DNA of 64,000 nt from Virgibacillus litoralis (GTDB lineage: Bacteria; Bacillota; Bacilli; Bacillales; Amphibacillaceae). Location: assembly GCF_017873675.1 (NCBI RefSeq), contig NZ_JAGGKK010000011.1, positions 1 to 64,000 on the forward strand, given 5' to 3'. The position numbers and the translations under genes were made by a program. A model generated the notes under the pieces. The model was not told where the DNA came from, did not search any database, and saw only the letters and a list, made by a program, of their open reading frames with translations. Numbering within the stretch: position 1 is the stretch's first letter; each line of letters begins with the position of its first letter. Below, piece by piece: positions 8,079 to 15,986 of this stretch.

Positions 8079-9221
8079 CTACTTATACTCACCAACTATA
8101 TCTAATACATCCTCGACTAATGACGGGTCTACAGCCTTATCAAAGTCTACTTCCCCTTTAATTGCACCATTTTCTTTATACATATCGTATTGTTTCTTAA
8201 TATCTTCAATGAACATACGACCATCTGGATTCAAGCCTGTAACGGCAACCTTATTCCATATCGCTGGATCCTTAAGTGCTGTGTATTCCGTCATAATGTT
8301 AATAATCTCTTCCTTTTCACCTTCATCTTTGACAAACACATCGTTATAATCACGAACACCTTTTAAGTAGCCTGCCATAAATCGTAAAGCTACTTCCCGA
8401 CGTTCATTAAGAAACTCTGGTGAACCTAAGACCATTGCGATTTGAGCCTTTGGAGCAAAGTCAGTCACATCCCCAAACTTAACGTGTAGGTCCTGTTCAA
8501 TTCCTTGTGTTATCAAGGGCTCTATTTGCAGCGCGGCAGCGATTTGATTATTTCCAATCGCAGACATCATATTTCCAAAGTCGGACATTAAGGTAAACTC
8601 CACATCATCCCTCGTTAACCCAGCATGCTCTAACATCCGCTCAAATATATAATCATCAACTGCGTTTTTTGTGGAAACTGCTATGCGTTTTCCTTTCAAG
8701 TCCTTATAATCTTTAATTTCATCCTGCAGATCTTTTCGTAGAACAAAGGTAAAATAAGAATTACCCATAACGTTATGACCTTTATCAGCAATCATGCGAA
8801 CGTCAATACCTTGGGCAATGGAGTTAAAAAATGATGCTGAAGATATACCTCCTGCCACATCAATTTTTCCAGCAGCTAAAGCTGGCAGCATTTCATCACT
8901 ATTACCAAATTTAACGAATTCAACGTTTATGTTGTATTCCTCAAAATAGCCTCTTTCCTTGGCAATATAAAATCCTGCTCCAGATGCGGAACCATCCTCA
9001 GCAATTGTTACAGTAACAGGTTCTGCAAGTGGATCAAGTGCCCCTTCCGTACTAGTGTCTTCACTGGTACTACCTTGCTCCTCCTCTTTTTCTTGGTCCG
9101 TTGACTCTTGGTCATCTTGTGTGTCGTCTTTTGGTTTAGTCTCTGAATCAGCACAACCTGCTAAAGCAAGTGTTACAATTAAGAAAAAGACACCAATTAA
9201 CTTTAACCATTTTCCCCTCAT
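8079..9221 (-). CDS. ABC transporter substrate-binding lipoprotein (NMT1/SsuA/TauA-like)
   Basis: 380 residues. A lipoprotein signal ends at LALAGC (lipidated Cys23), then a low-complexity acidic spacer rich in D, E, S and T (about residues 24-65), then a periplasmic-binding-protein-type II domain of the NMT1/THI5, SsuA, TauA class (GFYIAKERGYFEEYNINVEF is the typical opening). It should catch the substrate outside the membrane and pass it to the permease. It is the last gene of permease - ATPase - binding protein. Relatives carry sulfonates, taurine, nitrate/cyanate or thiamine precursors; nothing here decides among these, and no riboswitch or sulfur gene is adjacent. Confidence 0.85.
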   Translation of the reverse strand: MRGKWLKLIGVFFLIVTLALAGCADSETKPKDDTQDDQESTDQEKEEEQGSTSEDTSTEGALDPLAEPVTVTIAEDGSASGAGFYIAKERGYFEEYNINVEFVKFGNSDEMLPALAAGKIDVAGGISSASFFNSIAQGIDVRMIADKGHNVMGNSYFTFVLRKDLQDEIKDYKDLKGKRIAVSTKNAVDDYIFERMLEHAGLTRDDVEFTLMSDFGNMMSAIGNNQIAAALQIEPLITQGIEQDLHVKFGDVTDFAPKAQIAMVLGSPEFLNERREVALRFMAGYLKGVRDYNDVFVKDEGEKEEIINIMTEYTALKDPAIWNKVAVTGLNPDGRMFIEDIKKQYDMYKENGAIKGEVDFDKAVDPSLVEDVLDIVGEYK

Positions 9222-9227
9222 GATTAA

Positions 9228-10031
9228 TCAACCTTTCTGTTCTTTGGTTTTACGATCATTTTGTACTTCTCTTTGTAAATGCTTCCATATATCAACGAAC
9301 TGCTCTGCCATTTCCGGGTTTGACCGGACATCCTCAATCGTCCTTGGACGTGGTAAATCAATTTTCTTCTCGCTCAAGATTTGGCCTGGCTGCGCACTCA
9401 TTAATAATACTTTGTCACCTAACAACAATGCCTCATCAATGCTATGTGTAATGAATAATACAGTTTTCTTTGTTTCTGCCCAGATTGCGAGCAATTCTTC
9501 TTGAAGAATAAATTTATTTTGTTCATCCAATGCCGCGAACGGTTCATCCATCAATAGTATTTCCGGATCGTTGGCAAAGGCTCGAGCAATGCTTACCCGC
9601 TGCTTCATTCCTCCAGATAATTCTTTTGGAAACAGCTTTGCAAACTGCTTTAATCCAACCTTATCTAAATAGTAATCTGTTTTCTCTTTCACTATTTTCT
9701 TCGGAAGGTGACGCATCTTTAATCCAAAGGCAACATTTTCTTCAACTGTCTGCCATGGAATTACACCACGTTCCTGAAATACCATTGATTGCAGAGGTTT
9801 AGCATTATCTGACTGATGAATTTCAAATGTTCCTGTACTAGGTTTTTCTAAGCCAGCTAACATTCTTAATAGTGTCGTTTTTCCACACCCACTTGGTCCC
9901 AGCAAACAAACAAATTCACCGTCCTCAATATTAAGTGATATATCCTTTAACGCTGTTACACTTTCATTTCGTTTATAAAATACTTTTGTTAACTGATTAA
10001 TTGTTATTTTACTCGGCTGTGCCATTGTCAA
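9228..10031 (-). CDS. ABC transporter ATP-binding protein (NitT/TauT type)
   Basis: 267 residues, powering the importer with the permease and lipoprotein on either side. Walker A LGPSGCGKTTLL, signature LSGGMKQRVSIARA, Walker B ILLMDEPFAALDEQ, and the switch His in FITHSIDEAL are all intact, and the order is that of the SsuB/TauB/NrtD group. AAGGAGG precedes a TTG start by 6-7 nt; an ATG two codons downstream is the alternative. It starts 27 bases after the permease stop and ends 6 bases before the binding-protein start, so the three genes form one operon. Confidence 0.9.
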   Translation of the reverse strand: MTMAQPSKITINQLTKVFYKRNESVTALKDISLNIEDGEFVCLLGPSGCGKTTLLRMLAGLEKPSTGTFEIHQSDNAKPLQSMVFQERGVIPWQTVEENVAFGLKMRHLPKKIVKEKTDYYLDKVGLKQFAKLFPKELSGGMKQRVSIARAFANDPEILLMDEPFAALDEQNKFILQEELLAIWAETKKTVLFITHSIDEALLLGDKVLLMSAQPGQILSEKKIDLPRPRTIEDVRSNPEMAEQFVDIWKHLQREVQNDRKTKEQKG

Positions 10032-10058
10032 ATTGACCCTCCTTATGATTTGATTTGG

Positions 10059-10865
10059 CTATCTCCACGGAATCAATTTACTTTGCAGTCCTCTTAAAAG
10101 TAAGGAGAAGAAGTAGCCAAAGAAGGAAATGAGCACAAGACCTACATACATTTCGGTTAATAAAAAGGCCTTATAATTTACCCAAATTAGATAACCGATC
10201 CCGCTGTTTGCTGCAACCATTTCAGCAGCCACAATCGTTAATAAGGCAATCGCCTGCCCCATTTGAATTCCTTCCAGCATAACGGGCAAGGAGCCAGGTA
10301 GTGCAATTTTAAAGAAGAAATCCTTCGCACTTGCCCCATAATTCCTAGCAACATCGATATAAATCCTATCAATATTTGTTACCCCTGCAGCTGTGTTAAT
10401 GACAACAGGAAAGAAAACACTGATTGCAATAATCAACATCTTAGAAAACTCACCAATTCCAAATATAATGAGAATAATCGGTAACATCGCTAATGTTGGA
10501 ATTGGCATTAACGCCATAACTAACGGTGAGAAGAAATGCCGTATCGGTGAATACATTCCCATTAATAGCCCAAGAGCTATCGCTGGAATTACCCCAAGTA
10601 CAAAACCCGAAAAGATACGATATAAACTAATTTTAATGTGGATAAATAACTCGCCGCTTGTTCCCATCGTAATTAACGTCTTGATTATTACTGAAGGTGG
10701 AGGGAAAAAGCGCGGGTCTATGACACTTGTTCGTGATAAGATTTCCCATAAAACCAAAATGAAAATAGGAGATGAGATTGTTAACAAACTCTTCAACCTT
10801 TGATTACGTTGTCTTTTTTGCCATTCAGCACGTTCTAGCTGAACAGCAGATTGACTGTTCCCCAT
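10059..10865 (-). CDS. ABC transporter permease (SsuC/TauC/NrtB-like)
   Basis: 268 residues, about six transmembrane helices, with the BPD_transp_1 domain; the cytoplasmic coupling segment ARNYGASAKDFFFKIALPGSLP is the EAA loop that contacts the ATPase. The first 30 residues are charged and cytoplasmic. I took the ATG at 10865, since the ATG at 10883 lies inside the RBS region (AGGTGG, 7 nt before the chosen start). First gene of the operon, divergent from the amidase gene; about 150 bases lie between them. Confidence 0.88.
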   Translation of the reverse strand: MGNSQSAVQLERAEWQKRQRNQRLKSLLTISSPIFILVLWEILSRTSVIDPRFFPPPSVIIKTLITMGTSGELFIHIKISLYRIFSGFVLGVIPAIALGLLMGMYSPIRHFFSPLVMALMPIPTLAMLPIILIIFGIGEFSKMLIIAISVFFPVVINTAAGVTNIDRIYIDVARNYGASAKDFFFKIALPGSLPVMLEGIQMGQAIALLTIVAAEMVAANSGIGYLIWVNYKAFLLTEMYVGLVLISFFGYFFSLLLRGLQSKLIPWR

Positions 10866-11016
10866 ATCCTCACCACCTCTCATGCACTATGCTATGCATC
10901 CGCCCAGAAAGTGGTGATGAATTATACAAGCCATTTTGCTTTGAACCCATTCTACATAGCATTCTTCTTCATATACTGATTATGGAAAAACAAAAAATGC
11001 GAGGTGACAAATTTAA

Positions 11017-12069
11017 ATGGCAAAATATAATATTACTCAGGATTATATTGACTACGGTGACTCAAGATCAGGTGAAGAACTTCAAAATGTGGAATATATC
11101 GTAAGTCATGATACAGGAAACCCTGGTTCAACAGCCTATAACAATCGGAGTTATTTTGACCGTATCCAGCCCTTAGCCTCCGCTCATACCTTTATTGATG
11201 ATAACTATATTCTCGAAATTATCCCACAAACGGAAAAAGCATGGCATGTTCGTTATAATGCAGCAAAAGATAACACACTTTTTGGTGAAGACGCTAACGA
11301 TGCTGCCATTGGTGTTGAGTTAGCTTATGGAAGCAACATTGATTTTCAGGACGCCTATAACCGCTATGTTTGGTACCATGCCTACCTAATAGATAAGTAC
11401 GGTCTTAACCCTGACACAGATATCGTTGCTCATAGCACCCTCGATCCCCAGCGTCGCACAGATCCGCAAAATGCTTTGCACCAGAATGGAATCTCATGGG
11501 ACGAATTTATCCAGGATGTAAAAGAAGTTTATCAAACGGAGTTTTCAGAAGATGGAGGTGCAACTGAACCGGCAGAACCTGAAGTGAAAGGGGTATCCGT
11601 GGAATTACCACTAGATATTGGTGATGAGGGTCAATTTGTGAAAGAAATTCAACAAGACTTAATTCGAACTGGGTTCCCTTTACCAATATACGGGGCAGAT
11701 GGAATCTATGGAGAGGAAACCCAACGTGCCGTCATGCGGTTCCAAAGCGCGTACGGACTGCACGTTGATGGATTAGTAGGGCCTAATACACTCGCTAAAT
11801 TAAAAGAAGTCCTTGGGTCCAGTTCACCAGCTATAGATTTCCCATTACCAGATAAAGTATTGTCGCTAGGAGATGAAGGGGAAGCTGCGAAACAAGTTCA
11901 ACGTGCTTTAAAAGATATCAACTTTGATCCCGGAGCGATCGATGGGATATATGGGCCAAAAACGCAGGATGCTGTCCGCAGATTCCAATCGATGTACGCA
12001 GCTCTCGCTAATGACGGAATCTATGGACCTAATACAAGAAAATATATTCGAATGGAGCTTAATGACTGA
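11017..12069 (+). CDS. N-acetylmuramoyl-L-alanine amidase with two peptidoglycan-binding domains
   Basis: 350 residues. Residues 1-175 form an Amidase_2 (PGRP-like, zinc) domain with VSHDTG (His31) as the first ligand and AHSTLDPQRRTDP as the usual C-terminal ligand block. Two PG_binding_1 repeats follow (about 200-268 and 285-349), each with the DGIYG...T..AV..FQ pattern. The enzyme should cut the bond between muramic acid and L-Ala. No signal peptide is visible, so it is either released on lysis (spore or autolysin type, or prophage-derived) or exported by another route. RBS GAGGTG lies 9-10 nt before the ATG. It ends at a strong shared terminator. Confidence 0.88.
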   Translation: MAKYNITQDYIDYGDSRSGEELQNVEYIVSHDTGNPGSTAYNNRSYFDRIQPLASAHTFIDDNYILEIIPQTEKAWHVRYNAAKDNTLFGEDANDAAIGVELAYGSNIDFQDAYNRYVWYHAYLIDKYGLNPDTDIVAHSTLDPQRRTDPQNALHQNGISWDEFIQDVKEVYQTEFSEDGGATEPAEPEVKGVSVELPLDIGDEGQFVKEIQQDLIRTGFPLPIYGADGIYGEETQRAVMRFQSAYGLHVDGLVGPNTLAKLKEVLGSSSPAIDFPLPDKVLSLGDEGEAAKQVQRALKDINFDPGAIDGIYGPKTQDAVRRFQSMYAALANDGIYGPNTRKYIRMELND

Positions 12070-12076
12070 GCCAAAT

Positions 12077-12130
12077 AAAAAAGATGGTTCACAACCCGCA
12101 TCTATCGCGGCAATGTGAACCACCTTTTTT
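12077..12130. terminator. Bidirectional terminator between amidase and the second ABC operon
   Basis: The 17-bp arms 12077-12093 and 12114-12130 have one G-T wobble, with A6 on the left and T6 on the right, so it can stop both converging transcripts. Confidence 0.92.
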
Positions 12131-12132
12131 GT

Positions 12133-12927
12133 TTATCCTAAGATTGCACGATCACTTTCAAATTGCTCTCCTCTAATTCGCTTGAATTCATGCAATAACT
12201 TTTCGATTGTCAGCTTCTGTTTTTCTTCACCTTTTACATCTAAAATGATTTGTCCCTTATCCATCATAATCAGACGATTCCCTAAATCTAACGCCTGTTG
12301 CATGTTATGAGTGACCATTAATGTAGTTAAATTGAATTTATCCACTACATCTTTGGTTAGATTTTTAATTAACTCTGCACGAGATGGATCAAGTGCAGCC
12401 GTATGCTCATCTAACATAAGAATATTTGGTTCGGTAAACGTAGCCATTAACAGTGACAATGCTTGTCGTTCTCCACCAGATAGTAAGCCAACCTTTGCTG
12501 TTAGACGATCTTCCAGGCCAAGATTCAATGTTTTTAAGTAGTCACGAAACAATTCTTTTCGCTTTTTGGTTACCCCAATGCGAAGCGTGCGTTTTTTATC
12601 ACGTGCATAGGCCATGGCCAAATTTTCTTCAATTGTCATGGTTGGGGCTGTGCCTGCCATCGGATCCTGAAAGACTCTTCCAATAAATTTTGACCGTTTA
12701 TATTCTGGTAAACCTGTCACTTTTTTATTACCGATATTAACAAATCCTACATCTGGAATAAGGGTCCCGGAAATAACATTCATCAGGGTTGATTTCCCAG
12801 CACCATTACTGCCGATAACAGTAACAAATTCACCCTTTCCCATTGTTAAATTCACCTGCTGTAATGCCTTTTTTTCATCAGGTGTATTTTCATTAAATGT
12901 TAAGGAAATATCATGAAGATCTAACAT
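12133..12927 (-). CDS. ABC transporter ATP-binding protein (TrpXYZ-like family)
   Basis: 264 residues. Walker A IGSNGAGKSTLM, signature LSGGERQALSLLMA, Walker B ILMLDEHTAALDP (the D-E-H-T variant is typical of this family), and switch MVTHNMQQAL. Third gene of binding protein - permease - ATPase. This three-gene type, with a PF04392 binding protein and a branched-chain-like permease, includes the streptococcal tryptophan transporter, but here no T-box or trp leader is seen upstream, so the substrate is open. RBS AGGGGG is followed 6 nt later by ATG; one base separates it from the permease stop. Confidence 0.85.
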   Translation of the reverse strand: MLDLHDISLTFNENTPDEKKALQQVNLTMGKGEFVTVIGSNGAGKSTLMNVISGTLIPDVGFVNIGNKKVTGLPEYKRSKFIGRVFQDPMAGTAPTMTIEENLAMAYARDKKRTLRIGVTKKRKELFRDYLKTLNLGLEDRLTAKVGLLSGGERQALSLLMATFTEPNILMLDEHTAALDPSRAELIKNLTKDVVDKFNLTTLMVTHNMQQALDLGNRLIMMDKGQIILDVKGEEKQKLTIEKLLHEFKRIRGEQFESDRAILG

Positions 12928-12928
12928 A

Positions 12929-13915
12929 TTAAGCCCCCTCCGCAGTGGAACTGTTTAGTTCTTTTTGTTTTTGCCGGCGCCGCATTTTTTCTTTTTGTGC
13001 CTTCATTATTTTTGGCGTAATTAACGCAGCAACTACAAGTAATGCGGTAATTAGTTTCATATCACCCGTTTCTAAAAACTCGACACGTAAAGCAAGTGTT
13101 ACCACAATACGATAAATAATCGCACCACCGATCACGGCAACCGTCGTAATGGCGATTGTCCGTTTTCCAAACAGAGCTTCCCCAATAATCACCGAAGCAA
13201 GACCAGTAATAATCATCCCTATTCCAAGCCCAACATCAGCAAATCCGCCATACTGGGCAACTAAAGCTCCAGATAAGGCAACAAAGGCGTTAGAAACACC
13301 AAGACCCAGAATAATTAATGTATCCGTGTTAGCCGATAAACTTCGTATCATTTTTTGATTATCTCCAGTAGCTCTGATCGCCAGTCCTACCTCAGTTTTA
13401 AGAAAATAATCGGTCAATAGCTTGATGAAAATGCTAACAAATATCATAAAAATAAGAATAGCCCATGTACTGGGTACTTGAGCTGAGCCGAGTGTTTTCA
13501 ACATGCCATTGAGCACTTGATCAAAACCTGTTCCTTTCCAAAATCCTTCCACTTGCGTAAAAAGTGTTGATTCATTAAGGAGGGATAAATTCGGCCGACC
13601 CATTATCCGTAGATTAATAGAATAAAGTGCAATCATCATGATAATACCTGATAATAATGGGTTTATTTTTCCCTTTGTATGAAGAACACCTGTTATACTG
13701 CCTGCTACAAATCCGGCTATTGTACCCAAAATTGTGGCTGTTACAGGATCTGTTCCATTTATAATAGAAATGGCAGCGACAGCACCGCCTGTTACAAAAC
13801 TTCCATCCACTGTTAAATCGGGGAAATCTAAGATACGAAAGGATAAGTACACACCAAGCGCCATTATCGCATATATAATTCCTGATTCAACTGCTCCAAA
13901 CATTGATATAAACAC
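12929..13915 (-). CDS. ABC transporter permease (branched-chain/TrpXYZ-like)
   Basis: 328 residues from a GTG start (GGAGG 7 nt upstream). About eight to nine transmembrane helices with the LivH/RbsC-type motif region EVGLAIRATGDNQKMIRSL, the loop that docks on the ATPase, and a very basic C-terminal tail (KAQKEKMRRRQKQKE). Together with the ATPase and the PF04392-type lipoprotein it makes a small-molecule importer. A hairpin in the 69-base gap from the binding-protein gene probably allows more binding protein than permease to be made. Confidence 0.85.
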   Translation of the reverse strand: MFISMFGAVESGIIYAIMALGVYLSFRILDFPDLTVDGSFVTGGAVAAISIINGTDPVTATILGTIAGFVAGSITGVLHTKGKINPLLSGIIMMIALYSINLRIMGRPNLSLLNESTLFTQVEGFWKGTGFDQVLNGMLKTLGSAQVPSTWAILIFMIFVSIFIKLLTDYFLKTEVGLAIRATGDNQKMIRSLSANTDTLIILGLGVSNAFVALSGALVAQYGGFADVGLGIGMIITGLASVIIGEALFGKRTIAITTVAVIGGAIIYRIVVTLALRVEFLETGDMKLITALLVVAALITPKIMKAQKEKMRRRQKQKELNSSTAEGA

Positions 13916-13948
13916 AAGATGTCCTCCTCTCTACAGCAAAGGATACAA

Positions 13949-13973
13949 TTGGCCCCTCTAAGAAAGGGGCCAA
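13949..13973 (-). promoter_or_regulatory. Intra-operon hairpin after the binding-protein gene
   Basis: TTGGCCCCT / AGGGGCCAA arms with a short loop and no long T-tract. It lies between the binding protein and permease genes of one operon, a common place for an mRNA-stabilising or partly terminating stem that raises the yield of the first gene. Confidence 0.65.
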
Positions 13974-13984
13974 ATTCCTATCTC

Positions 13985-15028
13985 TTATTCAGGCTCAACG
14001 AACTGAGCTTTTTCATCCCATTCTTCGTTCCACTCAATGCCTTGTTCCTCTGCTGCTCCTTTATTAATAAACAATTGCATTTCTGCTGGGTATTCTACTG
14101 GAATATCCGCAGTTGTCTTTTCGCCTGTTAACACTTCTACAGCCATTTCACCTGCACGAGTACCAATTGTATGATAATCGATTCCGTATGTGGCAAAACC
14201 ACCTTTTTTGAGTGAGTTTGGTTCGCCAACAATCAATGGAATATCCTGATCATTTGCTACCCCAACGACACTATCTAATGCCGATACAACAGTGTTATCT
14301 GTAATAATATACATAACATCGACTTCACCTACAAGTGTTGTCGCTGCTTGTTGTACCTCAGCAGATGTTGAAACAGTACGCTCAGCTACACTCAAGCTTG
14401 AACCTTCAATTTCTGCCTTCACCGCTTCTATCTGAGATACAGAATTCTGCTCACCAGCGTTGTAAATAAGCCCAACCGTTGAACCCTCAAAGTACGAATC
14501 GATAAAGTTTACCGTATTCTTAATCGCATCCGGGTGAAGGTCAAGTACCCCCGTAATATTTTCTCCCGGTTGATCCATCCCATCTACTAGACCTGCTCCC
14601 ACTGCATCCGTAACAGATGTAAAAATAATCGGAATGTCCTGTGTCGCCTGCAATGCACTCTGGGCACTCGGTGTGGAATTTGCAAAGATTAAATCAACAT
14701 TATCTGCTACAAAGTTCTGTGCTATAAGACTCGCATTGTTTTGATCATTCTGTGCGTTCTGAAGATCAAACTTTACATCCAAACCCGCTTCTTCAACCGC
14801 TTGTTTAAACCCTTCATATGCCGCATCCAGCGATGGATGTTCAACAATTTGAGTTGCCCCTATTGTATAAGACTGTTCATCTTCCTGATCAGCCTCTTGA
14901 TCAGTCTCTTCCCCTGATTCTGATCCCGAAGTCTGCTCTCCTTCAGCATCTTCACTGGTCCCACAAGCCACCAATGATAGTAAGCTAAACAAAGCTATAA
15001 TTAGAAAAGCTAGCCATTTTTTCGTCAT
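13985..15028 (-). CDS. ABC transporter substrate-binding lipoprotein (PF04392-like)
   Basis: 347 residues. Signal peptide ending SLVAC (lipidated Cys22), an acidic low-complexity spacer (about 24-50, rich in E, D, Q, S), then the two-lobed binding domain: YTIGATQIVEHPSLDAAYEGF is the characteristic start, and IIFTSVTDAV and LIYNAGEQNS belong to the same family. The ATG at 15028 has AGGGGGT six bases upstream, whereas the earlier in-frame ATG at 15070 would put 14 polar residues before the signal peptide. First gene of the second ABC operon; the ligand is undetermined (amino acid or nucleoside-like ligands are known in the family). Confidence 0.85.
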   Translation of the reverse strand: MTKKWLAFLIIALFSLLSLVACGTSEDAEGEQTSGSESGEETDQEADQEDEQSYTIGATQIVEHPSLDAAYEGFKQAVEEAGLDVKFDLQNAQNDQNNASLIAQNFVADNVDLIFANSTPSAQSALQATQDIPIIFTSVTDAVGAGLVDGMDQPGENITGVLDLHPDAIKNTVNFIDSYFEGSTVGLIYNAGEQNSVSQIEAVKAEIEGSSLSVAERTVSTSAEVQQAATTLVGEVDVMYIITDNTVVSALDSVVGVANDQDIPLIVGEPNSLKKGGFATYGIDYHTIGTRAGEMAVEVLTGEKTTADIPVEYPAEMQLFINKGAAEEQGIEWNEEWDEKAQFVEPE

Positions 15029-15302
15029 TTGTTTACCCCCTGTATTCTCCACTCTTTTAGAAATTTTCAAAAGATTTATGCCATATTATATCACAGAACA
15101 AAATTGATAACACTGTTTTTATGCATTATTTTTTATAAATATAAATAATATAGATGCAAAATTGATTAAAACAGCAATTTAATGAATATTTATTCGCGAC
15201 AGCCATTGATTAATTAGAAAACTTGGCATTCGCCAAGCCTTTGGGCTAATTGCCTTAGTTGTACTTATGCAGTAAGAAAGTAGTTATACTTTCTTATCTG
15301 CT
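15029..15302. repeat. AT-rich upstream region plus two-hairpin element copy E (15214-15303)
   Basis: 15029-15213 is AT-rich DNA with no gene seen, and should hold the promoter of the ABC operon. 15214-15303 is a complete short-form element: CTTGGC-attc-GCCAAG, the core GCCTTAGTTGTACTTATGC, and a near-perfect hairpin GCAGTAAGAAAGTA / TACTTTCTTATCTGC. Its end runs directly into the T-tract of the next terminator. Confidence 0.75.
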
Positions 15303-15341
15303 AAAAAAATGAACCCTTCCTTGTAATCAGAAAGGATTCAT
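15303..15341 (-). terminator. Terminator of the MazG-like gene
   Basis: ATGAATCCTT-type arms (15309-15318 / 15331-15341, one mismatch); seven T residues follow on the minus strand and overlap the end of the repeat element. Confidence 0.75.
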
Positions 15342-15416
15342 ATATATATATACTAATTACGCTTATATTGTGCTTTAAGTTCACACCCTTTTATTCTATC
15401 ACCTAGATTAATACCT

Positions 15417-15737
15417 TTACTCTACATCGATTAAAAAGACTCTATCATTAAACCCACCGCGTTGTTCCGCTTTTTTCTTGCGAATCTTCTCAACCTCTTC
15501 CATAGAGCTTTTATGCACATGTGCCAGTGTATGCATTAATTCAAGCAAGTCAGCTAGCTCATCTAACGCATCTGGATCATTATTAGCAGCTAAATATTCC
15601 TGCAGTTCTTCCTTGGTCTTCTTTCTAATTTCTTTTATATAATCTTCATCAGATAGCGTTGCAGTATTTGCTTTCTTACCCGTCATTGCAATGATTCCCG
15701 GTATTTTATCTCGTATTAGCTTGTTGTATGTTGGCAT
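15417..15737 (-). CDS. MazG-like nucleoside triphosphate pyrophosphohydrolase
   Basis: 106 residues. NKLIRDKIP at the N-terminus and the EELQEYLAANNDPDALDELADLLE stretch (residues about 42-66), with its EExxE...ExxD spacing, are the metal-binding core of the all-alpha NTP pyrophosphohydrolase (phosphoribosyl-ATP pyrophosphatase/MazG) fold. Such small proteins are thought to clear unusual nucleoside triphosphates. Only one domain is present, so it would work as an oligomer. The RBS is weak (GAGAG). Monocistronic; repeat elements of the same family lie on both sides. The exact substrate is not known. Confidence 0.8.
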   Translation of the reverse strand: MPTYNKLIRDKIPGIIAMTGKKANTATLSDEDYIKEIRKKTKEELQEYLAANNDPDALDELADLLELMHTLAHVHKSSMEEVEKIRKKKAEQRGGFNDRVFLIDVE

Positions 15738-15767
15738 TTCGCACTCTCATTTCTTTTTTTACTTTTA

Positions 15768-15862
15768 TTAGAAACTTGGCTTATCGCCAAACCTTAATAT
15801 AGATAAGCCTTAGTTGCACTTATGCAGTAAGAAAGGATTAATACTTTCTTATCTGCTAGAAA
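15768..15862 (-). repeat. Two-hairpin intergenic element, copy F (short form)
   Basis: TTAGAAACTTGGC-ttatc-GCCAAACC, the core GCCTTAGTTGCACTTATGC, and the closing hairpin GCAGTAAGAAAG / CTTTCTTATCTGC. It has the same orientation as copies A-E. Confidence 0.75.
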
Positions 15863-15949
15863 ATCACACAAATAATATCTTACTATCTTTTCAGAACTAA
15901 ATCCACCTAGCGAATTATGTATTGCATCGTCCTACCTTTTAATATACAA

Positions 15950-15981
15950 AAGGCAAAATGCTGCACCCAGCATTCAGCCTT
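15950..15981 (-). terminator. Terminator of the 385-residue membrane protein gene
   Basis: AAGGC and AATGCTG (15950-15963) pair with CAGCATT and GCCTT (15968-15981) around a CACC loop, and a TTTTG tail follows on the minus strand. Confidence 0.7.
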
Positions 15982-15986
15982 CCACA

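Noticed and set aside
15029-15213. T-box or trp leader before the TrpXYZ-like ABC operon
   Set aside because: No GGGTGGNACCGCG-type T-box sequence or leader terminator was found, so the tryptophan assignment is not supported.
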